56,490 nucleotides of DNA, taken from positions 1 through 56,490 of the forward strand of contig UQIQ01000004.1 in NCBI GenBank assembly GCA_900541185.1. The letters are read 5' to 3'. The DNA is from an uncultured Collinsella sp. (GTDB lineage Bacteria; Actinomycetota; Coriobacteriia; Coriobacteriales; Coriobacteriaceae). Each line of letters starts with the position of its first letter. The stretch's first letter is position 1. This document shows positions 25,936-36,171 of this stretch, piece by piece. The notes under the pieces were generated by a model. It saw only the letters and a program-made list of their open reading frames with translations. It ran no database searches and was not told where the DNA came from. Made by a program: the position numbers and the translations under genes.

Positions 25936-26823
25936 CTATGGACGGCCCGAAGAGACCGGCTCCCATGCAATAAACGCCCAACGAACCTTGCGGACATGAT
26001 CGAGCATATAGCGCCCCTGCGGCACGCCCTTGGAGCCCGGCTCACCGGCATGGGGGTTCTCAATCATGTGTTGAGCGATATAGTCGCGCAGGCGGTCAAC
26101 CTTATCTTCGTTACCGTGCTCGAGCATGCGGGAGAAGTCTGCCACGCCCGCCTCAAGGCTATCGAAAGTATCGCGACGAGGCGATTCAAAGTATGTAACC
26201 TGCGGCAACGCACCCATCTGAATGAGGATATTAAAAGCATACACAAAGCCATTACTGCAGGTAACCGAGGCACCGATGGCGTTCATCAAGTGCAGATCAT
26301 AGCGCGGGCTGGAGTTGGCGACCATCGTGACAGCGCAACGCCGACGAGCCGTACGATCAAGCTTGGCAAGCGCACCTTTTAGATTGGTCGTCGTAACCGA
26401 CCGACTGGCAAAGGCAACATCTACCGCTTTCGTGACCGGGCCAACCAAATTCCAATCATCATCCCAAGCAAGCTCAAGCGGTGTAATGCGATCTTCGAGC
26501 CCATAGTACTCAATGCCAGCATCAAGCGTGCCCAACATGGCAGGGGAAAAGTCAGCAGCAATCACGGGATGCCCAGCCTGAGCAAGCGGAATAGCAATCG
26601 ACCCAGCCCCACACCCCATATCAAGCACCGACTCACCAGGCTTCAACGCCAACAGCTTTATAAAATCCCGAGCATAAGGGGCAGTCTCCAACGGCCGAAA
26701 ATGTCGAGCCCTTTTATCCCACTCAAAAGAATCATCAGCCCGTCGCCGACCAGCTTGCAGGCGCATCCATTCGCCATTCCAATCCGCAGCAAGCAGCTCA
26801 GAACGATTCTCCCCATCAACCAC
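25936..26823 (-). CDS. Class I SAM-dependent methyltransferase
   Basis: Methyltransferase of 295 aa. Motif I, VLDMGCGAGSIAIPLA, is at about residues 66-81, then VIAADFS at the end of the second strand. The substrate is not clear; the acceptor-binding C-terminal part is unassigned. The best start is GTG 26823, with AGGAGG 7 nt upstream on the minus strand. An open frame extends 20 codons further upstream (MLVAALLL...) but overlaps that ribosome binding site and a terminator-like hairpin, so I rejected it. Confidence 0.85.
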   Translation of the reverse strand: MVDGENRSELLAADWNGEWMRLQAGRRRADDSFEWDKRARHFRPLETAPYARDFIKLLALKPGESVLDMGCGAGSIAIPLAQAGHPVIAADFSPAMLGTLDAGIEYYGLEDRITPLELAWDDDWNLVGPVTKAVDVAFASRSVTTTNLKGALAKLDRTARRRCAVTMVANSSPRYDLHLMNAIGASVTCSNGFVYAFNILIQMGALPQVTYFESPRRDTFDSLEAGVADFSRMLEHGNEDKVDRLRDYIAQHMIENPHAGEPGSKGVPQGRYMLDHVRKVRWAFIAWEPVSSGRP

Positions 26824-26880
26824 GGGCCAACCTCCTAGCAACAAAAAAGCGACTCCTCCCAAAAGAAGAGCCGCAACCAG
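26824..26880 (-). promoter_or_regulatory. Hairpin with T-run just before the methyltransferase
   Basis: On the minus strand a GC-rich hairpin (GCGGCTCTTC with GGAGGAGTCGC, imperfect) is followed by TTTTTT, and the methyltransferase ribosome binding site comes 9 nt later. It could be an attenuator in the leader or a terminator of upstream transcription. Confidence 0.45.
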
Positions 26881-26990
26881 CATATATCAGAAAGAACCGT
26901 TCCAACGCCAAACCGCCCTCACAACCAAGGCGGGCAGGAGCGAAGCGACTGCCATACGGGATAGAACCCAACTGAGGTCCCGTTGTGCGG

Positions 26991-27122
26991 GAGCCCCGGG
27001 GAGGGCAAATATATAAGGTCGATCGCGAGTTCCGCACGAGCCGGAGAGCACTTAATGTGCTCTCCGTGCGAGTCAGGACTGTCCGAGCAGGCGACCTTAT
27101 ATATTTGCCCTCCTCGGGGCTC
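26991..27122. repeat. Nested inverted-repeat element after the UPF0210 gene
   Basis: Arms 26991-27021 and 27092-27122 are complementary at 30 of 31 positions (GAGCCCCGGGGAGGGCAAAT ... at the outer end). They enclose an inner hairpin GGAGAGCAC (27043-27051) / GTGCTCTCC (27057-27065). The element starts 18 nt beyond the stop of the minus-strand UPF0210 gene. The layout equals that of the element after gatB. Confidence 0.85.
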
Positions 27123-27140
27123 CTCGCCCGAACCCCTCAG

Positions 27141-28505
27141 CTAGTTCTTGAGCGAGTTCAGCGGTGCCGGGAAGCGTCCGCCACGGTGGGCAAGCACGGT
27201 GCCGGCGTTGGGGTTCACCGGCATGATGGGCGCACGGCCGAACAGGCCGCCGTACTCGACGCAGTCGCCCACGCCCTTGCCAATGGCGGGAATCACGCGG
27301 ACGGCCGTGGTCTTGTTGTTGATGACGCCGATGGCCATCTCGTCGGCGATGATGCCGGCGATGGTCTCGACCGGGGTGTCGCCGGGGATGGCGATCATGT
27401 CCAGGCCGACGGAGCACACACAGGTCATGGCCTCGAGCTTCTCGAGCGAAAGCGCGCCGGCTTCGACGGCGGCGATCATGCCGGCGTCCTCGGACACGGG
27501 GATAAAGGCGCCGGAGAGACCGCCCACGCTGGAGCTGGCCATGACGCCGCCCTTCTTGACGGCATCGTTGAGCATGGCGAGCGCGCAGGTCGTGCCGGGG
27601 CCACCGCAGGTGCCCACGCCGATGATCTCGAGGATGCGGGCAACGGAGTCGCCGATGGCAGGCGTGGGAGCCAGCGACAGGTCGACAATGCCCTTCTCGA
27701 CACCCAGACGATGGGCGGCCTCGCGGCTCATGAGCTCGCCGGCGCGGGTGATCTTAAAGGCGGTCTGCTTGATCTTCTCGGCAACCTCCATCATCGATGC
27801 GGAGTCGGGCAGCGTCTCCAGGGCTGCGGCCATAACGCCGGGGCCCGAGACGCCTACGTTGATGACGGCGTCGGCCTCGCCACCGCCGTGGACGGCGCCC
27901 GCCATAAACGGGGAGTCCTCGACCATGTTGGCAAAGCAGACAAACTTGGAGGCGCCGACGGAGTCCTGGTCGGCCGTGAGCTTGGCGGCATCGATGATGG
28001 TCTGGGCGGCCATGAGCACGGCATCCATGTTGATACCGGCGCGCAGGCTGGCGACGTTGACGCTGGAGCAGACGCGGCTCGTGGTAGCGAGCGCCTGAGG
28101 GATGGACTGGATGACGCGGCGGTCGGCGTCGCCGATGCCCTTCTGGACGAGTGCGGAGAAGCCGCCCAGGTAATCGATGCCGAGCGTCTCGGCCGCGCGG
28201 TCGAGGGCATGCGCGATGGGGGTGAGGTCCTCATCCTTGCAGCACGCGGCGATCTGCGCCACCGGGGTGACGGAAACGCGCTTGTTGACGATGGGGATAC
28301 CGTACTCGCGCTCGAGGTTCTCGGCGGTCTCGACCAGGTGCTCGGCCGTGTGCGTCACGTGGTCGTAGATCTTCGTGCACATGCGGTCGAGGTTCTCGTC
28401 ACCGCAACCCATGAGCGAAACACCCATGGTGATGGTCCTGATGTCGAGGTTCTGCTCCTCAACCATGCCGCGGGTTTCCGCGATTTCTGCGGGCGTGATC
28501 GCCAT
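27141..28505 (-). CDS. PFL/UPF0210 family protein
   Basis: Conserved protein of 454 aa of the UPF0210 (DUF711) family, structurally a glycyl-radical-enzyme-like barrel of unknown reaction. Typical features are the N-terminal RTITMGVSLMGC, the VHGGGEADAVINVGVSGPG loop and GVGTCGGPGTTCALAML. I use ATG 28505, which has TAGGAG upstream (minus strand); an in-frame start 19 codons earlier falls in the promoter (TTGGCA - 17 nt - TAGATA). No ACT-domain partner gene is adjacent, although one often is. Confidence 0.88.
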   Translation of the reverse strand: MAITPAEIAETRGMVEEQNLDIRTITMGVSLMGCGDENLDRMCTKIYDHVTHTAEHLVETAENLEREYGIPIVNKRVSVTPVAQIAACCKDEDLTPIAHALDRAAETLGIDYLGGFSALVQKGIGDADRRVIQSIPQALATTSRVCSSVNVASLRAGINMDAVLMAAQTIIDAAKLTADQDSVGASKFVCFANMVEDSPFMAGAVHGGGEADAVINVGVSGPGVMAAALETLPDSASMMEVAEKIKQTAFKITRAGELMSREAAHRLGVEKGIVDLSLAPTPAIGDSVARILEIIGVGTCGGPGTTCALAMLNDAVKKGGVMASSSVGGLSGAFIPVSEDAGMIAAVEAGALSLEKLEAMTCVCSVGLDMIAIPGDTPVETIAGIIADEMAIGVINNKTTAVRVIPAIGKGVGDCVEYGGLFGRAPIMPVNPNAGTVLAHRGGRFPAPLNSLKN

Positions 28506-28613
28506 CCTTGCGCTCCTATCTGCCAAAACGAGCATAGTCTTATCTATTCTAACGTGCTGCACGTGCCAAGTGGCGCATGCGGCACGTTTTGGTGCTCGGT
28601 TGTTTCCGTTGTG

Positions 28614-31172
28614 TTACTGCCCAAAGACCTCTTCGGCGATACGAGCGCTTTCGGCGGCGTCCTTAGCGTAGTAGTCCGCGCCGATCTGCTTGGCGTATTC
28701 GGGGGTGAGCACGGCGCCGCCCACGATGATCTTGACGCCCGGGACCTCGGCATGGAGCAACTTGATGGTCTCTTCCATGGCCACGACGGTGGTGGTCATA
28801 AGCGCCGAGAGGCCGACGAGTTTGATATCGCGCTCCTTGACGGTCTTGAGTACCTCCTGTGGATCGACGTCGCGGCCCAGGTCAAAGACGGTATAGCCGT
28901 AGTTATCGAGCAGCATCTTGACGATGTTCTTGCCAATGTCGTGGATGTCGCCCTTGACGGTGGCCACGCAGATCTTGCCCTTGTCGGCAATCTCGCCGGC
29001 GGGCATCAGGCGCTTGATGGTGTCGAAGCCCACGCGCGCGGCCTCGGCCGAGGCCATGAGCTGCGGCAAGAAGAACTTGCCCTGGTCAAAGAGGACGCCA
29101 ACCTCGTCGAGGGCGGGGATAAAGTGATTGTTGATAAGATCCATAGCGTCGTGATCTGCCAGCAGACGCTCGGTCTCGGCAGCGATCTCGCCTTTGCGGC
29201 CCGAGACGACCATGCGACGAATCGGGTCGTCGTTGCCGTCGGTGCCGGCGGTGCCCACGGCAGGCGCGGCATCACTCGATGCGGCCTGAGCTGCCGCCGG
29301 GTTTGCGGCGATCTTGTACGGATCGGTCCAGCCGGCGTAGCGCTCGATGTATCCGGTCGAGCCCTCGTCCTCAACGCTCAACACGCGATAACTGTAGACG
29401 GTGTCCATAAAGCGCTTAGAGCCCGGGTTCATGATGGGGGCGTCCAGGCCCGCGCCAAAGGCGGCAGCCAAAAAGACCGAGCCCAGCAGTGGGCGGGCAG
29501 GCAGACCAAAGCTGATGTTCGACACGCCGAGTGCGCATTTGACGCCCAGACGCTCCTTGCACAGAGACATGGCGCGCAGGATCTGCTCGGCTTGGCGCTG
29601 GTTGGTCGAAGCGGTCATGACCAGGCAGTCGATGAGGATACGGTTCGGACCGATGCCGTAGCGGGCGGCTTCGGCCACGATGCGCTCGGCGATGGCAAAG
29701 CGCGCCTCGGCGGTATCGGGGATGCCGCCCTCATCGAGCGTGAGGCCGACAACGTTGGTGCCGTAGTGGGCGACCAGCGGGAAAATCTCGTCCATGATCT
29801 GCTGCTTGCCGTTAACGGAGTTGATGATGGGCTTGCCGGCGTAGCGACGTACGGCCGCCTCGACGGCGGCGGGGTCGGTGGAGTCGATCTGCAGCGGCAG
29901 CAGCGTGGATCCCTGCAGCTGCTCGGTTGCCTGTTGGATCACCTTGACCTCGTCGATCTCGGGCAGGCCCACGTTGACGTCCAGGATGTCGGCGCCCTGC
30001 TCCTGCTGGCTGATGCCCTGGCTTACCACGTAATCCAAGTCGCCGTCGCGCAGGGCCTGCTGCAGGCGCTTTTTGCCGGTGGGGTTGATGCGCTCGCCGA
30101 TGACGGCGATCTTGTGGCCGTCGCAGGGAAGGTCCACGACCGTCTGGGCGCTCGTGACCGACATGCTGGGCTTGCGGCGGCGCGGGCTGGGCGTGTGGTT
30201 GTCGATAAGCGTGCGCAGGGCCGCCATGTGCGCCGGCGTGGTGCCGCAGCAGCCGCCCACGACGCTCACGCCGTCGGCGATCATGCCGGCGACGGCCTCG
30301 GCGTATTCGGGGGCTTGGATATCAAAGACGGTGTTGCCGTCGTCGTCCACATGGGGGAGTCCCGCGTTGGCCTGCACCATAATGGGCTTATCGGTAACGG
30401 TGAGCATACGTGCGGCGAGCCCCCGGAGCTCGGCCGGTCCCTGGCTGCAGTTGATGCCCAAAACGTCGGCGCCGATGGCATCGAGCGTGATGGCGGCCAC
30501 CTCGGGACTCGTGCCCAGGAAGGTGCGACCGTCTTCCTCGAAGGTCATGGTGGCAAAGACGGGCAGGTCGGAGTTTTCGCGACAGGCGAGGACGGCCGCC
30601 TTGATCTCGGCCAGGTCGGTCATAGTCTCGATAATAAAGAGGTCCACGCCCGCATCGACGCCAGCGCGCACTTCCACGGCAAAGAGGTCATAGGCCTCGT
30701 CAAAGCTGAGGGTGCCTAAGGGACGAAGCAGCGCGCCGATGGGGCCGATATCGCCGGCGACGTAGCGGGCGCCGGCCTCGCGGGCACAGGCGACGGCCGC
30801 GGCAAAGACATCTGCCACGGTGGCGGCGCCGTCGAGCTTGTGGGCGTTGGCGCCAAAGGTGTTGGCGGTGATCACGTCGCAGCCAGCCTCGACGTACTGG
30901 CGCTGAATGTCGGTAATGACCTGGGGCTCCTCAAAGTTGAGCAGCTCGGGCAGGGCGCCCGCCTTCATGCCAGCGGCCTGCAACATGGTGCCCATGCCGC
31001 CGTCGAACAGCAGGTGTCCCGTGCCATCGATGGCCGCACGCAGGCGATCGTCCTTAATGCGCAGGTCGTCGATCGTGCGTGTCTTGTATGCAGCGCCGTT
31101 GCAGCGTGCGGCATTGACGGGCGCTGCCAGCGCGGTACCGTCCAGATCATGAGTGATAAGCGGAGTAAACAT
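28614..31172 (-). CDS. metH: Cobalamin-dependent methionine synthase without activation domain
   Basis: Transfers the methyl group of methyl-tetrahydrofolate to homocysteine through methylcobalamin. The protein is 852 aa, far below the ~1200 of full MetH. Domains in order are the homocysteine-binding barrel with zinc cysteines (GINCSQGP and GGCCGTTPAH), the pterin-binding barrel (VIGERINPTGKKRL to about 600) and the B12 cap plus Rossmann domain with the DIHDIG motif (cobalt-ligand His744). The C-terminal AdoMet reactivation domain is absent and is supplied by the neighbouring gene. AGGAG precedes the ATG. It is third in the minus-strand operon metF - activation protein - metH. Confidence 0.95.
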   Translation of the reverse strand: MFTPLITHDLDGTALAAPVNAARCNGAAYKTRTIDDLRIKDDRLRAAIDGTGHLLFDGGMGTMLQAAGMKAGALPELLNFEEPQVITDIQRQYVEAGCDVITANTFGANAHKLDGAATVADVFAAAVACAREAGARYVAGDIGPIGALLRPLGTLSFDEAYDLFAVEVRAGVDAGVDLFIIETMTDLAEIKAAVLACRENSDLPVFATMTFEEDGRTFLGTSPEVAAITLDAIGADVLGINCSQGPAELRGLAARMLTVTDKPIMVQANAGLPHVDDDGNTVFDIQAPEYAEAVAGMIADGVSVVGGCCGTTPAHMAALRTLIDNHTPSPRRRKPSMSVTSAQTVVDLPCDGHKIAVIGERINPTGKKRLQQALRDGDLDYVVSQGISQQEQGADILDVNVGLPEIDEVKVIQQATEQLQGSTLLPLQIDSTDPAAVEAAVRRYAGKPIINSVNGKQQIMDEIFPLVAHYGTNVVGLTLDEGGIPDTAEARFAIAERIVAEAARYGIGPNRILIDCLVMTASTNQRQAEQILRAMSLCKERLGVKCALGVSNISFGLPARPLLGSVFLAAAFGAGLDAPIMNPGSKRFMDTVYSYRVLSVEDEGSTGYIERYAGWTDPYKIAANPAAAQAASSDAAPAVGTAGTDGNDDPIRRMVVSGRKGEIAAETERLLADHDAMDLINNHFIPALDEVGVLFDQGKFFLPQLMASAEAARVGFDTIKRLMPAGEIADKGKICVATVKGDIHDIGKNIVKMLLDNYGYTVFDLGRDVDPQEVLKTVKERDIKLVGLSALMTTTVVAMEETIKLLHAEVPGVKIIVGGAVLTPEYAKQIGADYYAKDAAESARIAEEVFGQ

Positions 31173-31181
31173 CGAGGGCTC

Positions 31182-31970
31182 CTAATGGCTGGAATAGCAG
31201 GTGGTGTGGGCGGCGCGGAAGCGGCAGTGTTCGCGCATGCGGCAGATATTGCAGGTGGGGCGGCTCTGGGCGTCGTGGACCTCGCCGTCAAACAGACCGA
31301 TCACCGCGGTCACGCTTTTGGTGGGCATAAGCAGGCTGGTGGGCGTGACGGTCAGGCCGATGAGCCGCGTGGCGTTGAGCGTATTGACGATCGAGCGCTG
31401 GGCCGAGAGCGGGCAGTCGCCGTAGCCGGGACTAAAGCGCCAGTTGCCGGCGAGCCCGTGTGTGGCGGCGTCCGTCTTGGCCTGCTGGTCCATTTGCTCA
31501 ACGGCGGCTTCCACGTAAGCGGAGCACGCGGCGTCGAGCACGGCGCCCTCTAGGGGATGTTGGGCTCCCGTGGTGCGCAGGCGACGCTCAGCATCCATGC
31601 CGAGGGTGCATGCCATGAGCGCAGCCATACGGGCGTCCTTAAGATGTCGATAGATATCGCGACCGCGCAGCTCAACGTTGGTGCCGACCAAGCGAATGCA
31701 AGGCTTGCCCTGCTCGTCCACGCCCGTGGCATCGACGGCAAATACGCGGCGCACGCCACGGGGCTCAATGTCCAGTTCCAGACGTTCAACGACAAGCTCA
31801 ATACGTCGTGACAGTTCGGGCTCAATCTGCTGGCCGCCGTAACCCAGATACCGTAGCATCTCGGCACGGTCGACACGGGGATGGTGCGCAGCATCGACAC
31901 GGTAAAGCGCCGGCGACGCAAGGTCGGCCGGCACTTCGACAGTGGTTGTATCGATGTGCGGTTTTTCCAT
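31182..31970 (-). CDS. MetH reactivation-domain protein
   Basis: Protein of 262 aa that corresponds to the AdoMet-binding reactivation module of MetH, made as a separate polypeptide. Such proteins reductively remethylate inactive cob(II)alamin in split MetH systems. The GNWRFSPGYGDCPLSAQ motif equals the R-x-SPGY-x-AC/DCP signature of that domain. A cysteine cluster CNICRMREHC at the C-terminus may bind a metal or cluster. The start ATG 31970 overlaps the metF stop (TAATG) and metH begins 9 nt beyond its stop, so all three are co-translated. Confidence 0.88.
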   Translation of the reverse strand: MEKPHIDTTTVEVPADLASPALYRVDAAHHPRVDRAEMLRYLGYGGQQIEPELSRRIELVVERLELDIEPRGVRRVFAVDATGVDEQGKPCIRLVGTNVELRGRDIYRHLKDARMAALMACTLGMDAERRLRTTGAQHPLEGAVLDAACSAYVEAAVEQMDQQAKTDAATHGLAGNWRFSPGYGDCPLSAQRSIVNTLNATRLIGLTVTPTSLLMPTKSVTAVIGLFDGEVHDAQSRPTCNICRMREHCRFRAAHTTCYSSH

Positions 31971-32842
31971 TACCCCAGGCGCTCCATAATGGTCGCGGCG
32001 ATCGCAGGACGGTTCATAGTGTACAGGTGCAGGCCGTCGGCGCCGTGCTCCTTGAGGTCGCAAAGCTGGCGGGCTGCATAATCTACACCAGCTGCCTGTA
32101 GGCTCTCGGGGTCATTCTCGTACTTGGCGAGAATCTTGATGACGGGGGAGGGCAGCGACGCGCCGCACATAAAGACCATGCGGCTGATCTGCGACTTGCC
32201 CATAAACGGCATGATGCCCGCGGTAATGGGCACGGTGATGCCGGCCTTGTCGGCAAGCTCGCGAAAACGGTAGAAGCACTCGTTATCAAAGAAGAGCTGC
32301 GTCACAAAGAAGCTCGCGCCAGCGTCCTGTTTTTGCTTGAGGTGTTCGACCGAGAGGTTGAGATCCTCACAGGCAATGTGGCCCTCGGGATAGGCTGCGG
32401 CGCCCACGCAAAAGCCGGCGTCGACGAGCTCGGGGATGAGGTCGCGGGCGTAGGCGTAGTCCGAGGCGGGCTTGTCGTCCTCGGTCGCGCCGGCGGGGAG
32501 ATCGCCACGCAGGGCCAGGATGTTTTCCACGCCGGTGGTGCGATACTCGTCGATCTTGGCGGCGATATCGGCATGCGAGCGGCCCACGCAGGTAAGGTGT
32601 GCCACCGAGGGTGTATCGAATTCGCTCGTAATCATATGCGCGATGGGGGCGGTGGTGGCGCCGTTGCCCGAGCCGCCGGCCGAGCAGGTGACCGAGACAA
32701 AGCTCGGCGAAAGCTTGCACAGATTGCCTGCCACTTCGCGAGCCGTGTCGAGGGTCAGCTCGCCCTTGGGCGGGAACATCTCAAACGAAACGGGTGCGGT
32801 GCCCTGGGATGCTGCCTGCTTAAAAACCTCGTCGACGCGCAT
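31970..32842 (-). CDS. metF: 5,10-methylenetetrahydrofolate reductase
   Basis: Flavoenzyme of 290 aa that makes methyl-tetrahydrofolate for MetH. The family start is clear (PVSFEMFPPKG), followed by the FVSVTCSAGGSGN loop, VAHLTCVGRS, ILALRGDLP and the FFVTQLFFDNE segment. First gene of the methionine operon. A likely extended -10 (TGTAGAAT, minus strand) lies at about 32888-32895. I see no SAM or cobalamin riboswitch in the leader. Confidence 0.95.
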   Translation of the reverse strand: MRVDEVFKQAASQGTAPVSFEMFPPKGELTLDTAREVAGNLCKLSPSFVSVTCSAGGSGNGATTAPIAHMITSEFDTPSVAHLTCVGRSHADIAAKIDEYRTTGVENILALRGDLPAGATEDDKPASDYAYARDLIPELVDAGFCVGAAAYPEGHIACEDLNLSVEHLKQKQDAGASFFVTQLFFDNECFYRFRELADKAGITVPITAGIMPFMGKSQISRMVFMCGASLPSPVIKILAKYENDPESLQAAGVDYAARQLCDLKEHGADGLHLYTMNRPAIAATIMERLG

Positions 32843-33270
32843 ATCGTGCTCCTCTAGATACGTAATAGTGTGATGTGTTGTGTAAGGATTCTACAGCACC
32901 ACTGTGCCACGGTGGAGTTTCACTCGCTATTTGAGGATACCAATCAAAGATGCCTTGCTATCGGCTTTCTCTATAACAGAGCGGCTAATCTAGGCACGGA
33001 CTATAAAGACTGGTATCTGATGCAAAATACCAGTTAATAGAGCTCCATCCCAAATTGACTACCCTTAAACCATGGAGAGAGGTCTGCAATTTATGCAGTT
33101 GATTGGCTGTTGAGGGTGGCAACGCCGCCTCGATAGGGTAACCTCATTGATTGGTTTCGCGACAGCAACATAACGGTAATGTCGCGGAAACACGGCGAGT
33201 CTAAGCTATGACTCGTTCGTTAGTAATCAACACCGCTTCTCACGCGGTGCCGATACGAAGGGAGTTCCGT
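32843..33270. other. Divergent control region between metF and glnA
   Basis: No gene. It should hold both promoters. Visible structures are an inverted repeat CTGGTAT/ATACCAG near 33010-33033 and, closer to glnA, a hairpin TTTCGCGACA / TGTCGCGGAA at 33155-33190. The glnA ribosome binding site AAGGGAG is at 33258-33264. Confidence 0.5.
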
Positions 33271-35358
<2,088 letters not shown>

Positions 35359-35388
35359 AACGTAACTGACATATCGTCACGGTATTGA

Positions 35389-35422
35389 GCCGGGGTCCGC
35401 ATCGCGCGGGCCCCGGCTTTTT
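35389..35422 (+). terminator. Terminator of the glutamine synthetase gene
   Basis: GCCGGGGTCCGC / GCGGGCCCCGGC hairpin followed by TTTTTG. Confidence 0.92.
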
Positions 35423-35486
35423 GTTTGCGAAGGACGCTTTGAAGCCCGTTTTGCCGCCGATGTGCCTAGGTATAAAGGGCTATGGG

Positions 35487-35695
35487 CAAAAAACGTCAAA
35501 TATGAGTACTGTCACAAGTCCTGTAACATTATTTATTTGCAAAATATGTAGTGTTACGCAACATATGTCCAAGTACTTAGCCGATAAACGTCTGCAATTT
35601 TTCCGCCGTAGGACGCCCGACGGCTAAATCGCCTTCTGAAGGCATGAAATCGCTGTAACTAAAATGGTAACAGTACTCATATTTGCCATTTTTTG
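35487..35695. mobile_element. MITE-like element, 209 bp
   Basis: Imperfect 29-bp terminal inverted repeats at 35487-35515 and 35667-35695 (CAAAAAA-x3-CAAATATGAGTACTGT-x-AC), matching at 25 of 29 positions. The interior is AT-rich, unlike the genome, and has no coding frame. No clear target duplication is seen. The shape fits a non-autonomous miniature transposable element. Confidence 0.6.
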
Positions 35696-35715
35696 ACCAC
35701 AGGCCTTGCGATGAT

Positions 35716-36012
35716 GCCGGGATTCGCACCCTGTCGGGTTCGAATCCCGGCGCATGGGTAGCAAAAAGCCCGTTACCGCGGGGGTAACGGGCTTCTTAAT
35801 TGAAATGGTGCCCCCAGCGGGATGTCCGCGTGCGGCTGGCGCCGCCCGCTTCCGCTGCGTCGCTCCGCTCCTTGCGTGCTGCGCTGGAAAACGCTTGCGC
35901 GTTTCCTCAGCTTCGCACCCTGTCGGGTTCGAATCCCGGCATATCGGTAGCAAAAAGCCCGCTACCGCGAGGGTAACGGGCTCTTCAATTCAAATGGTGC
36001 CCCCAGCGGGAT
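35716..36012. repeat. Duplicated 101-bp unit with tRNA-like ends
   Basis: Copies at 35723-35823 and 35912-36012 are about 91% identical. Each starts with a T-arm-like sequence on the plus strand (GTCGGGTTCGAATCCCGGC), has a bidirectional hairpin (AGCCCGTTACC.../GGTAACGGGCT), and ends with the last 18 nt of tRNA-Glu on the minus strand (TGGTGCCCCCAGCGGGAT). The right copy ends inside the real tRNA-Glu. The first T-arm is part of an inverted repeat (GCCGGGATTCG... at 35716). Confidence 0.75.
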
Positions 36013-36071
36013 TCGAACCCGCGATATCCACCTTGAAAGGGTGGCGTCCTTGGCCGCTAGACGATGGGGAC
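35995..36071 (-). tRNA. tRNA-Glu (anticodon TTC)
   Basis: Read on the minus strand it folds as a cloverleaf: acceptor GTCCCCA with TGGGGGC, D-arm with TAGCGGCCAAGGAC, anticodon loop CTTTCAA with TTC, T-arm GCGGGTTCGAATCCCGC, and an encoded CCA end. A -10 box (TATACT) is at 36082-36087. Its 3' end is duplicated at 35806-35823. Confidence 0.95.
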
Positions 36072-36130
36072 AGCGGGAAAGAGTATAGCAGACTTTTTTA
36101 GCCGTTCACATATCGTTGGCAAACTGAAAA

Positions 36131-36165
36131 ACCACCACAAAGGTGCCTGTCCCCTTTGTGGTGGT
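36131..36165. repeat. Palindromic intergenic repeat (AAAGGGGACAG type, inverted)
   Basis: Arms ACCACCACAAAGG (36131-36143) and CCTTTGTGGTGGT (36153-36165) pair perfectly around TGCCTGTCC. It is the reverse complement, with about two changes, of the repeat at 1282-1316. It lies 6 nt from the stop of the minus-strand MurT-GatD gene and may terminate it. Confidence 0.75.
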
Positions 36166-36171
36166 GAGGTG

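Noticed and set aside
26985..30719. 1244-codon open frame on the plus strand
   Set aside because: It runs antisense to the UPF0210 gene and metH, is rich in Gly/Ala/His/Val runs typical of the complement of GC-rich genes, and has no family resemblance.
32843..33270. SAM or cobalamin riboswitch before metF
   Set aside because: No conserved core of either class could be found in the leader on the minus strand.
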